From an uncultured Bacilli bacterium (GTDB lineage Bacteria; Bacillota_I; Bacilli_A; RF39; UBA660), in contig CAKOJQ010000007.1 in assembly GCA_934090795.1 (NCBI GenBank), forward strand, positions 1 to 64,000: a stretch of 64,000 bases of DNA, in the 5' to 3' direction. A model generated the notes under the pieces. It was not told the DNA's origin. It was given only the letters and a program-made list of their open reading frames with translations, and ran no database searches. This document shows, piece by piece, positions 26,128-36,024 of this stretch; the first letter of the stretch is position 1, and the number at the start of each line of letters is the position of its first letter. The translations under genes were made by a program, and so were the position numbers.

Positions 26128-28422
26128 ATGAACATAAACATTGATTTAAATAATAAAATTTTAATAATACCAAATAATATCAAAACAAAAGTAGTTAAAT
26201 ATATTAATAATTTGCCAAAATTATCTAACGTTAAAATATTAACAGATCAAGAATTTATTACTAATCTAACTATCGATTATAATGAAAAATCAATAATATA
26301 TTTAATGAACAACAAAAACTTAAGCTATCAAAATGCAAAAGAAATATTAAAAAATTTAAAATATACTACCAATGATAATAATGATTCTTCTAAAGTACAA
26401 GAATTAATAAATATCAAAAAAGATTTATTAGAAAAAAAATTACTAATAATAAATAATCGCTTTTTACCTTTTATTAAAGATAAAGAAATAATATTTTATG
26501 GTTTTGATTATATTAATAAATTTATAAAAAAGCTTATTGAAGACAACAAATTAAAAGTAAATATTATAGAAAAAGAATATCAAAATATAAACCCAAAAGT
26601 TTACTTATTTGATAATGTTTCATGTGAAATAGAATATATAGCAGAAGATATAGTATCCAAAAATTTAGATTTATCTAAAACTTATATTTACGGAATTAAC
26701 AACGATAATAAATTAATAATAGACCGCATATTTAAAAGTTATGGTATACCTATTAACTTAAATTACGATAATACCCTTTATAATACATTTATAGGAAAAG
26801 AATTATTAAATAACTTAAATAATATTGATGAATTTTTATCTAAAATAAAAGATGATAAAATTAAAAAAGCAATTATCAACATATTAAATAAATATTATTT
26901 TGTGGATAACTATCAAGATATTAACAATGTTATCAAGGAAGAATTAAAACAAACTAAAATTAACAATACTAAAATACGTAACGCAATAAATGAAATTGAT
27001 ATCATAAATAATATAGTCGAAAAAGATGATAATGTTTATATAATAAATTTTAATAGTGAATATATTCCTGTAATTAATAAAGATGTTGATTATATCTCAG
27101 ATAATGAAAAACCAGCATTTTTAGAAACATCAACTGAATTAAATAACATTAATAAAGAAATAATAAATAAAGTAATTCGAAATATTAATAATCTAACAAT
27201 TACAGCAAGTCAAAATAATTATAATGGACCACTAAATATTTCAACTATTGCAACTGATTATGATTATGAAATTATTTACAAAGAAAACGAAATAAGTAAA
27301 TATTCTAACAAAATTAATAAATATAATCTTACTAATATGCTAGATAACTATTTAAAATACAATAATAAAAACGATAATCAAGATATTCTTTTAAATACTT
27401 ATCCAGATATAAGATACAAAGATTATAATAATACTTACACCAAAGTTGAAGCAACTGAAGAATTTAATTTGTCTTATTCAAAAATGAATAGTTTCTATGA
27501 ATGCCCATTTAAATACTATTGTGACAACGTGTTAAAACTAAATTCATACGAAGATACATTTGATACTTATATTGGATCATTATGTCATTATATATTATCA
27601 AAAATATATGAAGATAACTTTGACTTTGATGCAGCAAAACAAGAATTTTTAGAAACAAATAGTTATCAAGTAACAAATGAAAATTTATTATTTCAAAATA
27701 AAATTTTAGAAGAATTAAAAACTGCAATATCTTATATTTTAAGTATGCAAAATGTTACAAAATTTAATGAAATAGAATGTGAAAGAAAAATTGAAACAAT
27801 CATAAATGAAACTAAATTTGTAGGAATCATCGATAAAATTCAAAAATACCAGAATAAAATTATCTTAATAGATTATAAAACAGGAAATCCCAAAATTAAT
27901 CTAAAAGAATGTGAATACGGTTTTAATTTACAATTACCAACTTATATTTATTTAGTAAAAACCATTTATCCAGATTCTCAAATAGTAGGTGTTTATCTAG
28001 AACATATTCTAAAACCAAAATATAATTTTAATATGGATAAAAGTGATAACGAATCATTTGAAAATTCACTAAAACTAGAAGGATACTCCACATCTAATGA
28101 AGAAATATTAGAAGAAATAGATAGTACCTACGAAAACAGTATGTATATTAAAGGAATTAAAAAGAAAAGTGATGGATTTTATAAGTATGCTAAAATATTG
28201 TCTAATGAGGAATTTGAAGAATTAGAAAAATTAGTAACTGAAAAAATAAATAATTGTATAACTGAAATAAAGAATAACAACTTTGATATAAAACCAGTTA
28301 TACTAAACCAAACAAATAAAAGCTGTCCAAATTGTAAATATGCATCTATTTGTTTTCATACTGAAAAAGATAATGTTTACATAGATACAAAAGGAGATGA
28401 CGAAAATGCCGAATTGGACTAA
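26128..28422 (+). CDS. addB: AddB-like helicase/nuclease subunit (short form)
   Basis: Partner of AddA in double-strand-break end resection. 764 residues, much shorter than the roughly 1160 of Bacillus AddB. No Walker A is visible in the N-terminal part, so helicase activity is doubtful. The C-terminal RecB-like nuclease is intact: LSYSKMNSFYECPFKYYC, GIIDKIQKYQNKIILIDYKTG (catalytic D and K) and the iron-sulfur Cys set ending CPNCKYASIC. Its stop overlaps the addA start by 17 bp. Confidence 0.8.
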   Translation: MNINIDLNNKILIIPNNIKTKVVKYINNLPKLSNVKILTDQEFITNLTIDYNEKSIIYLMNNKNLSYQNAKEILKNLKYTTNDNNDSSKVQELINIKKDLLEKKLLIINNRFLPFIKDKEIIFYGFDYINKFIKKLIEDNKLKVNIIEKEYQNINPKVYLFDNVSCEIEYIAEDIVSKNLDLSKTYIYGINNDNKLIIDRIFKSYGIPINLNYDNTLYNTFIGKELLNNLNNIDEFLSKIKDDKIKKAIINILNKYYFVDNYQDINNVIKEELKQTKINNTKIRNAINEIDIINNIVEKDDNVYIINFNSEYIPVINKDVDYISDNEKPAFLETSTELNNINKEIINKVIRNINNLTITASQNNYNGPLNISTIATDYDYEIIYKENEISKYSNKINKYNLTNMLDNYLKYNNKNDNQDILLNTYPDIRYKDYNNTYTKVEATEEFNLSYSKMNSFYECPFKYYCDNVLKLNSYEDTFDTYIGSLCHYILSKIYEDNFDFDAAKQEFLETNSYQVTNENLLFQNKILEELKTAISYILSMQNVTKFNEIECERKIETIINETKFVGIIDKIQKYQNKIILIDYKTGNPKINLKECEYGFNLQLPTYIYLVKTIYPDSQIVGVYLEHILKPKYNFNMDKSDNESFENSLKLEGYSTSNEEILEEIDSTYENSMYIKGIKKKSDGFYKYAKILSNEEFEELEKLVTEKINNCITEIKNNNFDIKPVILNQTNKSCPNCKYASICFHTEKDNVYIDTKGDDENAELD

Positions 28423-31400
28423 AGAACAATTATCAGCAATTACAACTAGAGGCAAAAATATTATAGTTTCCGCTGGTGCCGGTTCTGGTAAAACCGAAGT
28501 TTTATCTGAAAGAGTTATTCATAATTTAATGAACAACAACATGCATATTGATGAAATGCTTATTCTAACATTTACTAAAAATGCTGCTTTTGAAATGAAA
28601 GAAAGAATTAAAAAGAAAATCAAAATGCATGATGAAATAAAAGACGAATTAAAACTTATCGATTCTGCTGATATTACTAACTTTGATGCTTATACCCTTG
28701 CATTAGTAAAAAAATATCACTACATGCTTAATTTAGACGCAAATCTAACTATTATCGATTCTAGTATAATTAACAAATTAAAAAAAGATATTCTAAATGA
28801 TATATTTGATCATAAATATCAAGAAAATAATGAAAAATTTAATAATTTAATAACCTCTTTCTGTAATAAAAATGACAAACAAATTAAAAATATAATTCTT
28901 TCATTAGACAGCAAATTAGAACTATTATCTAATAAAGAAGAATATCTAAAAAGCTATGTTAATAACTATTATAGCAAAGAAAATTTAAATAAATTATTTA
29001 ATGAGTATACAAATAACTTATTAGATAAAATAAACACTATTAAAGGCTTATTAGAAGATATTCAGTATGAAACAGACTCATCATTCTATGAAAAATATTA
29101 TAATGGATTACTACCACTTTTAAATGCAAAAACTTATGAAGAAATCAAGTCATCTTTAGATATACCCAAAACTATAAATCGTAATTCTACTCCCCTTGGA
29201 AAAGAATTAAAAGCAAATATTTCAAGCATCATCAAAGAAATAAAAGAAGGTACAATATTTTCTAAAGAAGTTCTAATAAATCAAGTGATTAACACTAAAG
29301 ACAATATCGGAATAATTATCAATATCATTATCGAACTAACAAACAAAATAAATAATTTCAAAAACGAAAATTCTTCGTATGAATTTAATGATATAAGCAA
29401 ATTTGCAATTAATCTAATTAAAAAAAATGAAAATATTAAAAATGAATTAAAATATCACTACAAAGAAATAATGATTGATGAATATCAAGATACTTCTGAT
29501 ATAGAAGAAGAATTTATTAATTTAATTGAGAATGACAATGTTTACATGGTTGGAGATATTAAACAATCTATCTATCGCTTTAGAAACGCCAATCCAAATA
29601 TTTTTAAAGATAAATACGATTTATATAAAGATGGCACCAAAGGAATAAGAATTGACTTAAATAAAAACTTTAGATCTCGTGAAGAAGTACTATCAAGTAT
29701 TAACAATATCTTTAATTATATTATGGATAATAAAATAGGTAACGCCAATTATAAAGATGAACATAACCTTATTTTTGGAAATCAAACATTCAATATTGAA
29801 GGAAAAAATAACAACAATAATGATTTAGAAATCTATAATTATGAAAAAAATAATACTAATACTAGAGAAGAAATTGAAGCCTTTATTATTGGAAATGACA
29901 TAAAAAACAAAATAAATAATCATTATGAAGTATTTGATAAACAAATAAGAAACTGTAAATATAGTGACTTTTGTATTCTTTTAGACCGTGGATCAGCTTT
30001 TAACACTTATAAAAAAGTATTTGATTATCTTGGAATACCACTTCACATTTATCAAGATGAAGATATTCTATTTTCTTCAGAAACTTTATTAATAAATAAT
30101 ATAATCGGTTTTCTAATTAAAATAAAAAACAATATATTTGATACAGAAACTAACTTTTATTATGCAAGTATTGCTCGTAGTTATTTATTTGAACAAAAAG
30201 ATAATGAAATATATAAGACTATAAAAAATCATAATATTAAATCAAACATTATCTATGAAACACTTTTACCTATAGCCAAAGATTTAGACTATTTATCAAA
30301 TAAAGATGTTTTAATAAAAATTATTGATAAATTAAATATTTACGAAAAATTAACATTAGTTGGAGACATTAATGAAAAAAGTATTATCCTAAATAATTTA
30401 ATTACTAAATTTGAAGAACTAAATAATATAGGTATTGATATTTATGGAGTTAATGATTATCTTAACAATCTAATTGAAAATAAAGATAAAATAAAAATAA
30501 GTGCCAGTCACATTGCTATCGATTCCGTAACATTAACAAATATTCACAAATCTAAAGGTTTAGAATATAAAATATGCTACTTTGCTGGATATTACAAAAA
30601 ATTTAGTACCGAAGATATCAAACCAAAAATAAGATATGATAATAAATATGGAATAATATTTCCCGATTATGATGGAACATTTATTGAAACTTTTATCTCA
30701 AAATTAAGTAAAGACAATTTTAAAATCGAAGATATATCTGAAAAAATTAGATTATTATATGTTGCCTTAACAAGATGTAAAGAAAAAATGATTATTGTTG
30801 ATTCTCTTAAGGAAGATGAAGGAATAGGTTCAAGTGAAATAGTTGTAAATAACTACAAAAGAAGTAAATATAATAGTTTTGAAGATATATTAAATTCAAT
30901 ATATCCTCATATAACTAATTACATTACCAATATTGAAACACCTATTATAGATAACTCCTACAAAATAAACAAAAATATAAGTATTGCACCAGAAACATCA
31001 GATAAAATTGAAATTATAGAACATAACTATAATATAGAAGAAATTGAAGAAAATCATTTTTCTAAAACTACAAATAAATTATTTACTAAAGAAGAAAAAA
31101 ATAATATGGAGTATGGTACTAACATCCACTATCTTTTAGAAATAACTGATTTTATTAATCCAAATTATGATAATCTAACAAATAATGAAATTGATATAAT
31201 CAAAAGTTTACTTAATAATGAGTTATTTAAAAATATCAAAGAAGCTAATATCTTTAAAGAATACGAATTTATTGAAGAAACTGATAACGAAACTAAAACT
31301 GGTATAATAGATTTAATGCTTGAATACCAAGATCATATTGATATTATTGATTATAAATTAAAACATATAGATGATAAAGCCTATACAAATCAGTTAAATG

Positions 31401-31492
31401 GTTATAAAAATTACATCTATAATTTAACTAATAAACCTGTTAATACCTATTTATACTCAATTTTAGATAAAAAATTATTCAAATTAGATTAA
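28406..31492 (+). CDS. addA: AddA helicase-nuclease
   Basis: Motor and nuclease of AddAB recombination. About 1028 residues from MPNWTKEQ at 28406, chosen because AGGAG lies 9 bases upstream; the ATG at 28397 has no room for it. UvrD-type motifs: SAGAGSGKTEVL, LTFTKNAAFEMK, IMIDEYQDTSD, MVGDIKQSIYRFR, NFRSREEVL, TNIHKSKGLEY and RLLYVALTRCKE. The C-terminal nuclease has IIDYKLKH. Slightly shorter than Bacillus AddA (about 1230). Confidence 0.92.
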   Translation: MPNWTKEQLSAITTRGKNIIVSAGAGSGKTEVLSERVIHNLMNNNMHIDEMLILTFTKNAAFEMKERIKKKIKMHDEIKDELKLIDSADITNFDAYTLALVKKYHYMLNLDANLTIIDSSIINKLKKDILNDIFDHKYQENNEKFNNLITSFCNKNDKQIKNIILSLDSKLELLSNKEEYLKSYVNNYYSKENLNKLFNEYTNNLLDKINTIKGLLEDIQYETDSSFYEKYYNGLLPLLNAKTYEEIKSSLDIPKTINRNSTPLGKELKANISSIIKEIKEGTIFSKEVLINQVINTKDNIGIIINIIIELTNKINNFKNENSSYEFNDISKFAINLIKKNENIKNELKYHYKEIMIDEYQDTSDIEEEFINLIENDNVYMVGDIKQSIYRFRNANPNIFKDKYDLYKDGTKGIRIDLNKNFRSREEVLSSINNIFNYIMDNKIGNANYKDEHNLIFGNQTFNIEGKNNNNNDLEIYNYEKNNTNTREEIEAFIIGNDIKNKINNHYEVFDKQIRNCKYSDFCILLDRGSAFNTYKKVFDYLGIPLHIYQDEDILFSSETLLINNIIGFLIKIKNNIFDTETNFYYASIARSYLFEQKDNEIYKTIKNHNIKSNIIYETLLPIAKDLDYLSNKDVLIKIIDKLNIYEKLTLVGDINEKSIILNNLITKFEELNNIGIDIYGVNDYLNNLIENKDKIKISASHIAIDSVTLTNIHKSKGLEYKICYFAGYYKKFSTEDIKPKIRYDNKYGIIFPDYDGTFIETFISKLSKDNFKIEDISEKIRLLYVALTRCKEKMIIVDSLKEDEGIGSSEIVVNNYKRSKYNSFEDILNSIYPHITNYITNIETPIIDNSYKINKNISIAPETSDKIEIIEHNYNIEEIEENHFSKTTNKLFTKEEKNNMEYGTNIHYLLEITDFINPNYDNLTNNEIDIIKSLLNNELFKNIKEANIFKEYEFIEETDNETKTGIIDLMLEYQDHIDIIDYKLKHIDDKAYTNQLNGYKNYIYNLTNKPVNTYLYSILDKKLFKLD

Positions 31493-31530
31493 AAAAGAAC
31501 TTGAAATTTTCTTATCAAAGTTCTTTTTTT
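31492..31530. terminator. Intrinsic terminator after addA
   Basis: AAAGAACTT and AAGTTCTTT arms around an 18-base loop, flanked by A- and T-runs. Starts at the addA stop. Confidence 0.75.
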
Positions 31531-31580
31531 ATTTATTAAAATAATTATTTTTTATCAATAAGTTTTTTTAAATATCTTTG

Positions 31581-31640
31581 AAATGCTAAGTTATCGACAT
31601 AAAATGGCACTATAACAATCAAATAATCTCGATAACTAAG
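31581..31640. repeat. Third, diverged copy of the palindromic repeat seen around the DUF4143 ATPase
   Basis: Begins AAATGCTAAGTTATCGAC, nearly the same as the start of the 60-bp repeats at 6164 and 7491. It ends TCGATAACT, giving 9-bp palindrome arms (31589-31597 with 31629-31637). The centre is unrelated. No ATPase gene is adjacent; it lies between addA and the small UvrD-like gene. Confidence 0.65.
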
Positions 31641-31738
31641 GTTTTTACACTATTACCAATTAAATTTTATACAAAATATATATTCCAGCATATTTAAAAC
31701 CATTGACAATCATCTAATAATTATATATTCTATTTAAC

Positions 31739-33085
31739 ATGAACGAAAAACAATTAGAAGCAGTAAAATCATTAGAAAATACATTAGTAGTTGCCGGTGC
31801 AGGCTCAGGAAAAACATTTACCATAGTAAATAAAATCAAATATCTACTTGATAATAACATATACAAAGAAAATGAACTTTTAGTAATCTCCTTTACCAAC
31901 GAATCAGTTAATGATCTAAAAAGAAAAATAGACTACAATCTTGATATCATGACATTCCATAAACTAGCAATAACCTTAATAAATAATCCAAATATAAAAA
32001 TATCAAATGAATATTATCTAAAATTTATTATCAATGAATACTTTAGTTCCTATGGTAAATATAACAAAAAAAATAACAAATTAATAAAAAGAATCCTGAA
32101 TGAAATAGATATAGATAACTTAAAAAAACTAATCTTTACCTTTATTAATCTCTATAAATCTAATTACAACAATATCAATTACTTATTTAACCTATATCAA
32201 AAAAGCCACTTTATAAACAAAATTTATTTTAAAATAATCCTAGAAATATATCATATATATAATCAAGAATTAGAATCAAGTAATCTATATGACTTTAACG
32301 ATATGATTAAAATTGCAACTGATAACATAAATAATAATCAAATTAGAACAAATTACAAATACATAATTATTGATGAATTTCAAGATACATCTCTAAATAG
32401 ATTTAAACTTATAGATGCAATCATTAAACAAAATAACGCCAAAATATTTGTTGTTGGAGATGACTATCAATCTATATATCGTTTTTCAGGTTGTAATCTA
32501 GATATCTTTTTAAATTTCAACAAAATAGTAAATAATCTTAATATTATAAATTTAGATTATAATTATCGTAACCCCAAAGAAATCATAGATGTAGCTAACT
32601 CATTTATTATGCAAAATAAAAGTCAAATAAAAAAAGAAACAATCTGTTTAAAAAATATCAATAAACCAATTAAAATATGCTTTTACAAAAATGAAAAAAC
32701 TGCTATCGAAAAAGTTGTAAAATTTATAGACACAAAATATCTAATTCTAGGTCGTAACAACAAAGATAAAGATATTTTTAGTGTACAAGATAAACCATTT
32801 CTAACCATTCATAAATCCAAAGGCTTAGAAGAAGATAACATTATTTTAATAAATTTAACAAACAACAACAATTCTTTACCATCTAAACTTAAAAATCATA
32901 AAATAATTAACAAAATAGTTAAAACAGATTATTATCCATATGAAGAAGAAAGAAGATTATTCTATGTTGCCTTAACTAGAACAAGAAATAATATCTACCT
33001 CCTAGTCCCCACAACAAATTATTCAATATTCGTTAAAGAATTAATGAGAAACTATAAAAAATATATTGAATATCTAAACTTATAA
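31739..33085 (+). CDS. Compact UvrD/Rep-like superfamily 1 helicase
   Basis: 448 residues, far smaller than PcrA. Motifs: VAGAGSGKTFTI, ISFTNESVNDLK, TFHKLAI, IIIDEFQDTSLN, VVGDDYQSIYRFSG, DYNYRNPKEI, TIHKSKGLEEDN and RRLFYVALTRTRN. The shortened middle suggests a reduced 2B subdomain. Probably a DNA-repair helicase. It follows addAB and is a single gene with no clear ribosome site visible. Confidence 0.85.
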   Translation: MNEKQLEAVKSLENTLVVAGAGSGKTFTIVNKIKYLLDNNIYKENELLVISFTNESVNDLKRKIDYNLDIMTFHKLAITLINNPNIKISNEYYLKFIINEYFSSYGKYNKKNNKLIKRILNEIDIDNLKKLIFTFINLYKSNYNNINYLFNLYQKSHFINKIYFKIILEIYHIYNQELESSNLYDFNDMIKIATDNINNNQIRTNYKYIIIDEFQDTSLNRFKLIDAIIKQNNAKIFVVGDDYQSIYRFSGCNLDIFLNFNKIVNNLNIINLDYNYRNPKEIIDVANSFIMQNKSQIKKETICLKNINKPIKICFYKNEKTAIEKVVKFIDTKYLILGRNNKDKDIFSVQDKPFLTIHKSKGLEEDNIILINLTNNNNSLPSKLKNHKIINKIVKTDYYPYEEERRLFYVALTRTRNNIYLLVPTTNYSIFVKELMRNYKKYIEYLNL

Positions 33086-33089
33086 TAAA

Positions 33090-33431
33090 TTATTTACACA
33101 AATTAACTCCTATACTAGTAACATTATATCCATTAACATTAGTAAACAACTTATCATCCTCATTAGTAGTTTTATCTAATATTTTAGTTAAATTATTAAC
33201 AATATCATCTTTATCACCATTTTTAACATTATAGCAACAATCATAAGAACAAACATAATAAATTTCCTTATATTCAAAGTTATTTAAATAATTCTTTAAA
33301 TTAAGAGTTGTTACTCCTTCTGGCTTAACAATCACATTAGTACAATCAACATATGCATAACTTCTTTTATTAAATAAAACAATAAAAAAAACAAAAAACA
33401 ATAATATAATAATTAAATACTTCTTCATCAT
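33090..33431 (-). CDS. Small secreted Cys-containing protein, unknown
   Basis: 113 residues with a hydrophobic export signal (residues about 4-20), possible cleavage after SYA, then a domain with five Cys (YVDCTN, YVCSYDCCYN, NLCK). This hints at disulfides outside the cell. No family recognised. Converges with the helicase gene, 4 bp from its end. Confidence 0.55.
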   Translation of the reverse strand: MMKKYLIIILLFFVFFIVLFNKRSYAYVDCTNVIVKPEGVTTLNLKNYLNNFEYKEIYYVCSYDCCYNVKNGDKDDIVNNLTKILDKTTNEDDKLFTNVNGYNVTSIGVNLCK

Positions 33432-33466
33432 ACACCTTATTTATATTATTGCCTAAATTAATTTTT

Positions 33467-33940
33467 TTATTTAGTTATTTGCTCAATTAATATATTTTCT
33501 ATCTTATCTTCATCAAGATGCATAACAATTGATAACTCAAGCAATAGTTTTTTACTTGCTTCTTCATAGTAATGAGTATCAACAGAACCTAACTTTCTAC
33601 CTGAATCATTTCTTTTTTTATTTCTTAAAAAAGCAGTTTTAACAATTGTAAATAAATCTATGGTTTCATCTGATAATAATAGTTTTCGATAACTTTGTTC
33701 TAAAGCCTTATCATTAGTCATATTAAGTACATTTAGATTAGGTAAATCATCTATCATCTTAATTGCATCCTCATATCCAATTAATGGTTTAACTAAATTA
33801 GTATCTACAGGCAAATTAACTGTTAATGAAGTATCTTGAATTGGAGCGAGTGTATAATAATTAAAGCCTCTAATTTCCTTTATATTTGATATCACACACA
33901 CATCATTCTTATATTTAACATAATCATTAACTTTAAACAT
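33467..33940 (-). CDS. CarD/CdnL-family RNA-polymerase-binding regulator
   Basis: 157 residues, normal length. The N-terminal Tudor-like domain (FKVNDYVKYKNDVCVISNIKEIRGFNYYTLAPIQDTSLTVNLPVD) matches CarD/CdnL/TRCF RNA-polymerase-interaction domains, and a C-terminal helical DNA-interaction domain follows (RKLGSVDTHYYEEASKKLLLELSI). Expected to modulate open-complex formation. Single gene. Confidence 0.85.
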   Translation of the reverse strand: MFKVNDYVKYKNDVCVISNIKEIRGFNYYTLAPIQDTSLTVNLPVDTNLVKPLIGYEDAIKMIDDLPNLNVLNMTNDKALEQSYRKLLLSDETIDLFTIVKTAFLRNKKRNDSGRKLGSVDTHYYEEASKKLLLELSIVMHLDEDKIENILIEQITK

Positions 33941-33999
33941 AATATTACTCCCTTCATCTTTTAAACCTATGTTATTATAACATTTTTTCTAAAAAATTT

Positions 34000-34428
34000 C
34001 TAACGATTTAAGAGATAAATTGATAAATTTAAATATCCAGCAAATAAAATCCAAATTATATAAGGTATTTGTAAATAACCTGCAATTCTGTTATTTTTGT
34101 AAAATTTTAAACTCATAATTACAACTAAAACTAATAAAAATATTAACCATATAAACGCTAATAATCGTAATTTTAAACCAAAAAATATTAAAATCCAAAA
34201 AGAATTAACAACTACTTGTAAAAAATAAATAATATATACATTGTCATCTTCTTTAGATGCCAAATAAACGCCAATTGTCATTAATACATACAATATAGGA
34301 AATAATATATTAGGTGGATATAAAGTCGGTTTAACAAGCATACTAGCATCATTACCTACAATCAAAGATATTCCAAGTGGGAATAAGAAAGTAAAAAATA
34401 ACAAAATAACAAATTTTTTAAAATTCAT
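34000..34428 (-). CDS. TspO/MBR-family membrane protein
   Basis: 142 residues, five membrane helices. Family marks: KPTLYPPNILFPILYVLMTIGVYLA, QVVVNSFWILIFFGLKL and the last helix PYIIWILFAGYLNLSIYLLN. TspO proteins bind porphyrins or related ligands; the role here is unknown. Confidence 0.85.
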   Translation of the reverse strand: MNFKKFVILLFFTFLFPLGISLIVGNDASMLVKPTLYPPNILFPILYVLMTIGVYLASKEDDNVYIIYFLQVVVNSFWILIFFGLKLRLLAFIWLIFLLVLVVIMSLKFYKNNRIAGYLQIPYIIWILFAGYLNLSIYLLNR

Positions 34429-34485
34429 TTAATATCACCTATATTAATATAAAATAAATGATATGAAAATATTTCCTAATTAAGT

Positions 34486-34514
34486 CGAAAAAACATAGAA
34501 ATTAATCTATGTTT
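34486..34514 (-). terminator. Intrinsic terminator at the DUF362 stop
   Basis: AAACATAGA and TCTATGTTT (9 bp) with a 6-base loop holding the stop codon, then T-rich sequence on the minus strand. Confidence 0.75.
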
Positions 34515-35380
34515 ATAAGTTCGTATTCTCTATTACCTACATTTAAATTAGCAGCAGCTTCTAAAATATGTGTACCATTTTGTCTTTCTACTCTTTCTAC
34601 AAAATGGTCTCTTCCCTCATCTTTTGAATTATATATTAGATCAATACAAGCCTGATCAATAGCAACAGGATCCAAACTAGCTAGCATCCCTATATCTTTC
34701 ATACATGGATCTTCTGCAACACGACAACAATCACAATCTACTGATAAATTTACCATCATATTAATATAAGCAATTTTATCTTTAAATAAGTTTGTAACAC
34801 TTGAAGCAGCATCAGCCATTGATTCTATAAATTTATCTTGTTGAGCATTAAACATATCCTCATAACTACCATTTTCTTTACCTACACAGTGAATATATCT
34901 TTTACCATTACTTGAAGCACAACCAATAGATAACTGTTTTAATGCTCCACCAAATCCACCCATAGGATGTCCCTTAAAATGAGATAAAACAAGCATAGAA
35001 TCATAATTTTTTATATTTCTACCAACATAATTTTTCTTAATTATATGTCCATTTGGAACTTCCAATGTTATTTCACCATCAGCATCCATAATATCAACAT
35101 CAAAATATTTACTCCATCCATGTCTTTCCATTAATTCTTTATGTTTTTCCGTCGAATTTCTTGCTCCATCATATGCTGTATTACACTCAACAACTGTACC
35201 ATTAACAAATTCAATTATTGGCTTAACAAATTCTGGTTTAACATAATTTTGATTACCCTCTTCTCCAGAATGTAATTTAACAGCAACCTTTCCATCTAGT
35301 TTAATACCTAACTTTTTATATAATTTAATTAATCCTTCAGGACTAATATCTTTTGTAAAATATACTACTGATTTTTCCAT
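34502..35380 (-). CDS. DUF362-domain protein
   Basis: About 292 residues from MEKSVVYFTKD at 35380. The open frame extends 41 hydrophobic codons further, but that part overlaps the next gene and has no ribosome site of its own. DUF362 features: VAVKLHSGEEGNQNYVKP, VLSHFKGHPMGGFGGALKQLSIGC and DCDCCRVAEDPCMKDIGMLASLDPVAIDQA with clustered Cys. This family sometimes carries iron-sulfur centres; no separate ferredoxin domain is present here. Confidence 0.8.
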   Translation of the reverse strand: MEKSVVYFTKDISPEGLIKLYKKLGIKLDGKVAVKLHSGEEGNQNYVKPEFVKPIIEFVNGTVVECNTAYDGARNSTEKHKELMERHGWSKYFDVDIMDADGEITLEVPNGHIIKKNYVGRNIKNYDSMLVLSHFKGHPMGGFGGALKQLSIGCASSNGKRYIHCVGKENGSYEDMFNAQQDKFIESMADAASSVTNLFKDKIAYINMMVNLSVDCDCCRVAEDPCMKDIGMLASLDPVAIDQACIDLIYNSKDEGRDHFVERVERQNGTHILEAAANLNVGNREYELINID

Positions 35381-35426
35381 AATTTTTATCATCTCCAAAA
35401 TAATCATAACATGAAATATCAAAAAA

Positions 35427-35936
35427 TTAATAATAAAAAGAAATATATTTACCATAATTTGGTATATAAAGTGAATAAATAAAATCATCATAATAAACAA
35501 CACCTAAAATTAGAACAATAGTTAAATCTATATTTAAAAAAATTGAGTTTATTAAAGAATTGCCCCATAAACAAATAATAGTACCCATTAGTCCAAAAAA
35601 CAATAAACTTACTAAACAAACTCGTCCATTAATATTAAATAATTTTTTAGAATAATCCCACCATCTATTATTCCATATTTTTTCTTCTAAAAAAGAAACA
35701 AAATATTCGACAAACCCACAAACTATTAAATTTATAAAAAACAATAATAATACATTATTAGTAATATTTCTAATAAAATAACAAATTATTAATCCACCAA
35801 AACCATAAACAGGTAACCATGGTCCATGTAATTGTCCTTTATTAATAAATCTATGACATTTAATAAAATACAAAAACACCTCCCAAACATAACCTAACAT
35901 AGAAAATAAAAGAAAAATATAAATAAAATATAAAAT
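35427..35936 (-). CDS. PF06541-like (CmpB-type) membrane protein, probable ATT start
   Basis: At least 157 residues with five membrane segments. Family marks: LGYVWEVFLYFIKCHRFINKGQLHGPWLPVYGFGG, EEKIWNNRWWDYS and FNINGRVCLVSLLFFGLMG. An ATG exists at 35900, but the frame continues upstream as a further hydrophobic stretch (ILYFIYIFLLFS), and the only ribosome site, AGGTG at 35946-35942, precedes an in-frame ATT at 35936. The complete first helix therefore argues for a non-standard ATT start. Function unknown. Confidence 0.7.
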   Translation of the reverse strand: MLYFIYIFLLFSMLGYVWEVFLYFIKCHRFINKGQLHGPWLPVYGFGGLIICYFIRNITNNVLLLFFINLIVCGFVEYFVSFLEEKIWNNRWWDYSKKLFNINGRVCLVSLLFFGLMGTIICLWGNSLINSIFLNIDLTIVLILGVVYYDDFIYSLYIPNYGKYISFYY

Positions 35937-36024
35937 AATATCACCTATTTATATATTGTGTAATTTTTTTATTAATATAATTTAAATATATGATAAAATA
36001 GTATTTGTAAAGGAAGTATCAAAA

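Noticed and set aside
27509..27727. Minus-strand frame opposite addB
   Set aside because: Shadow frame with no conserved feature.
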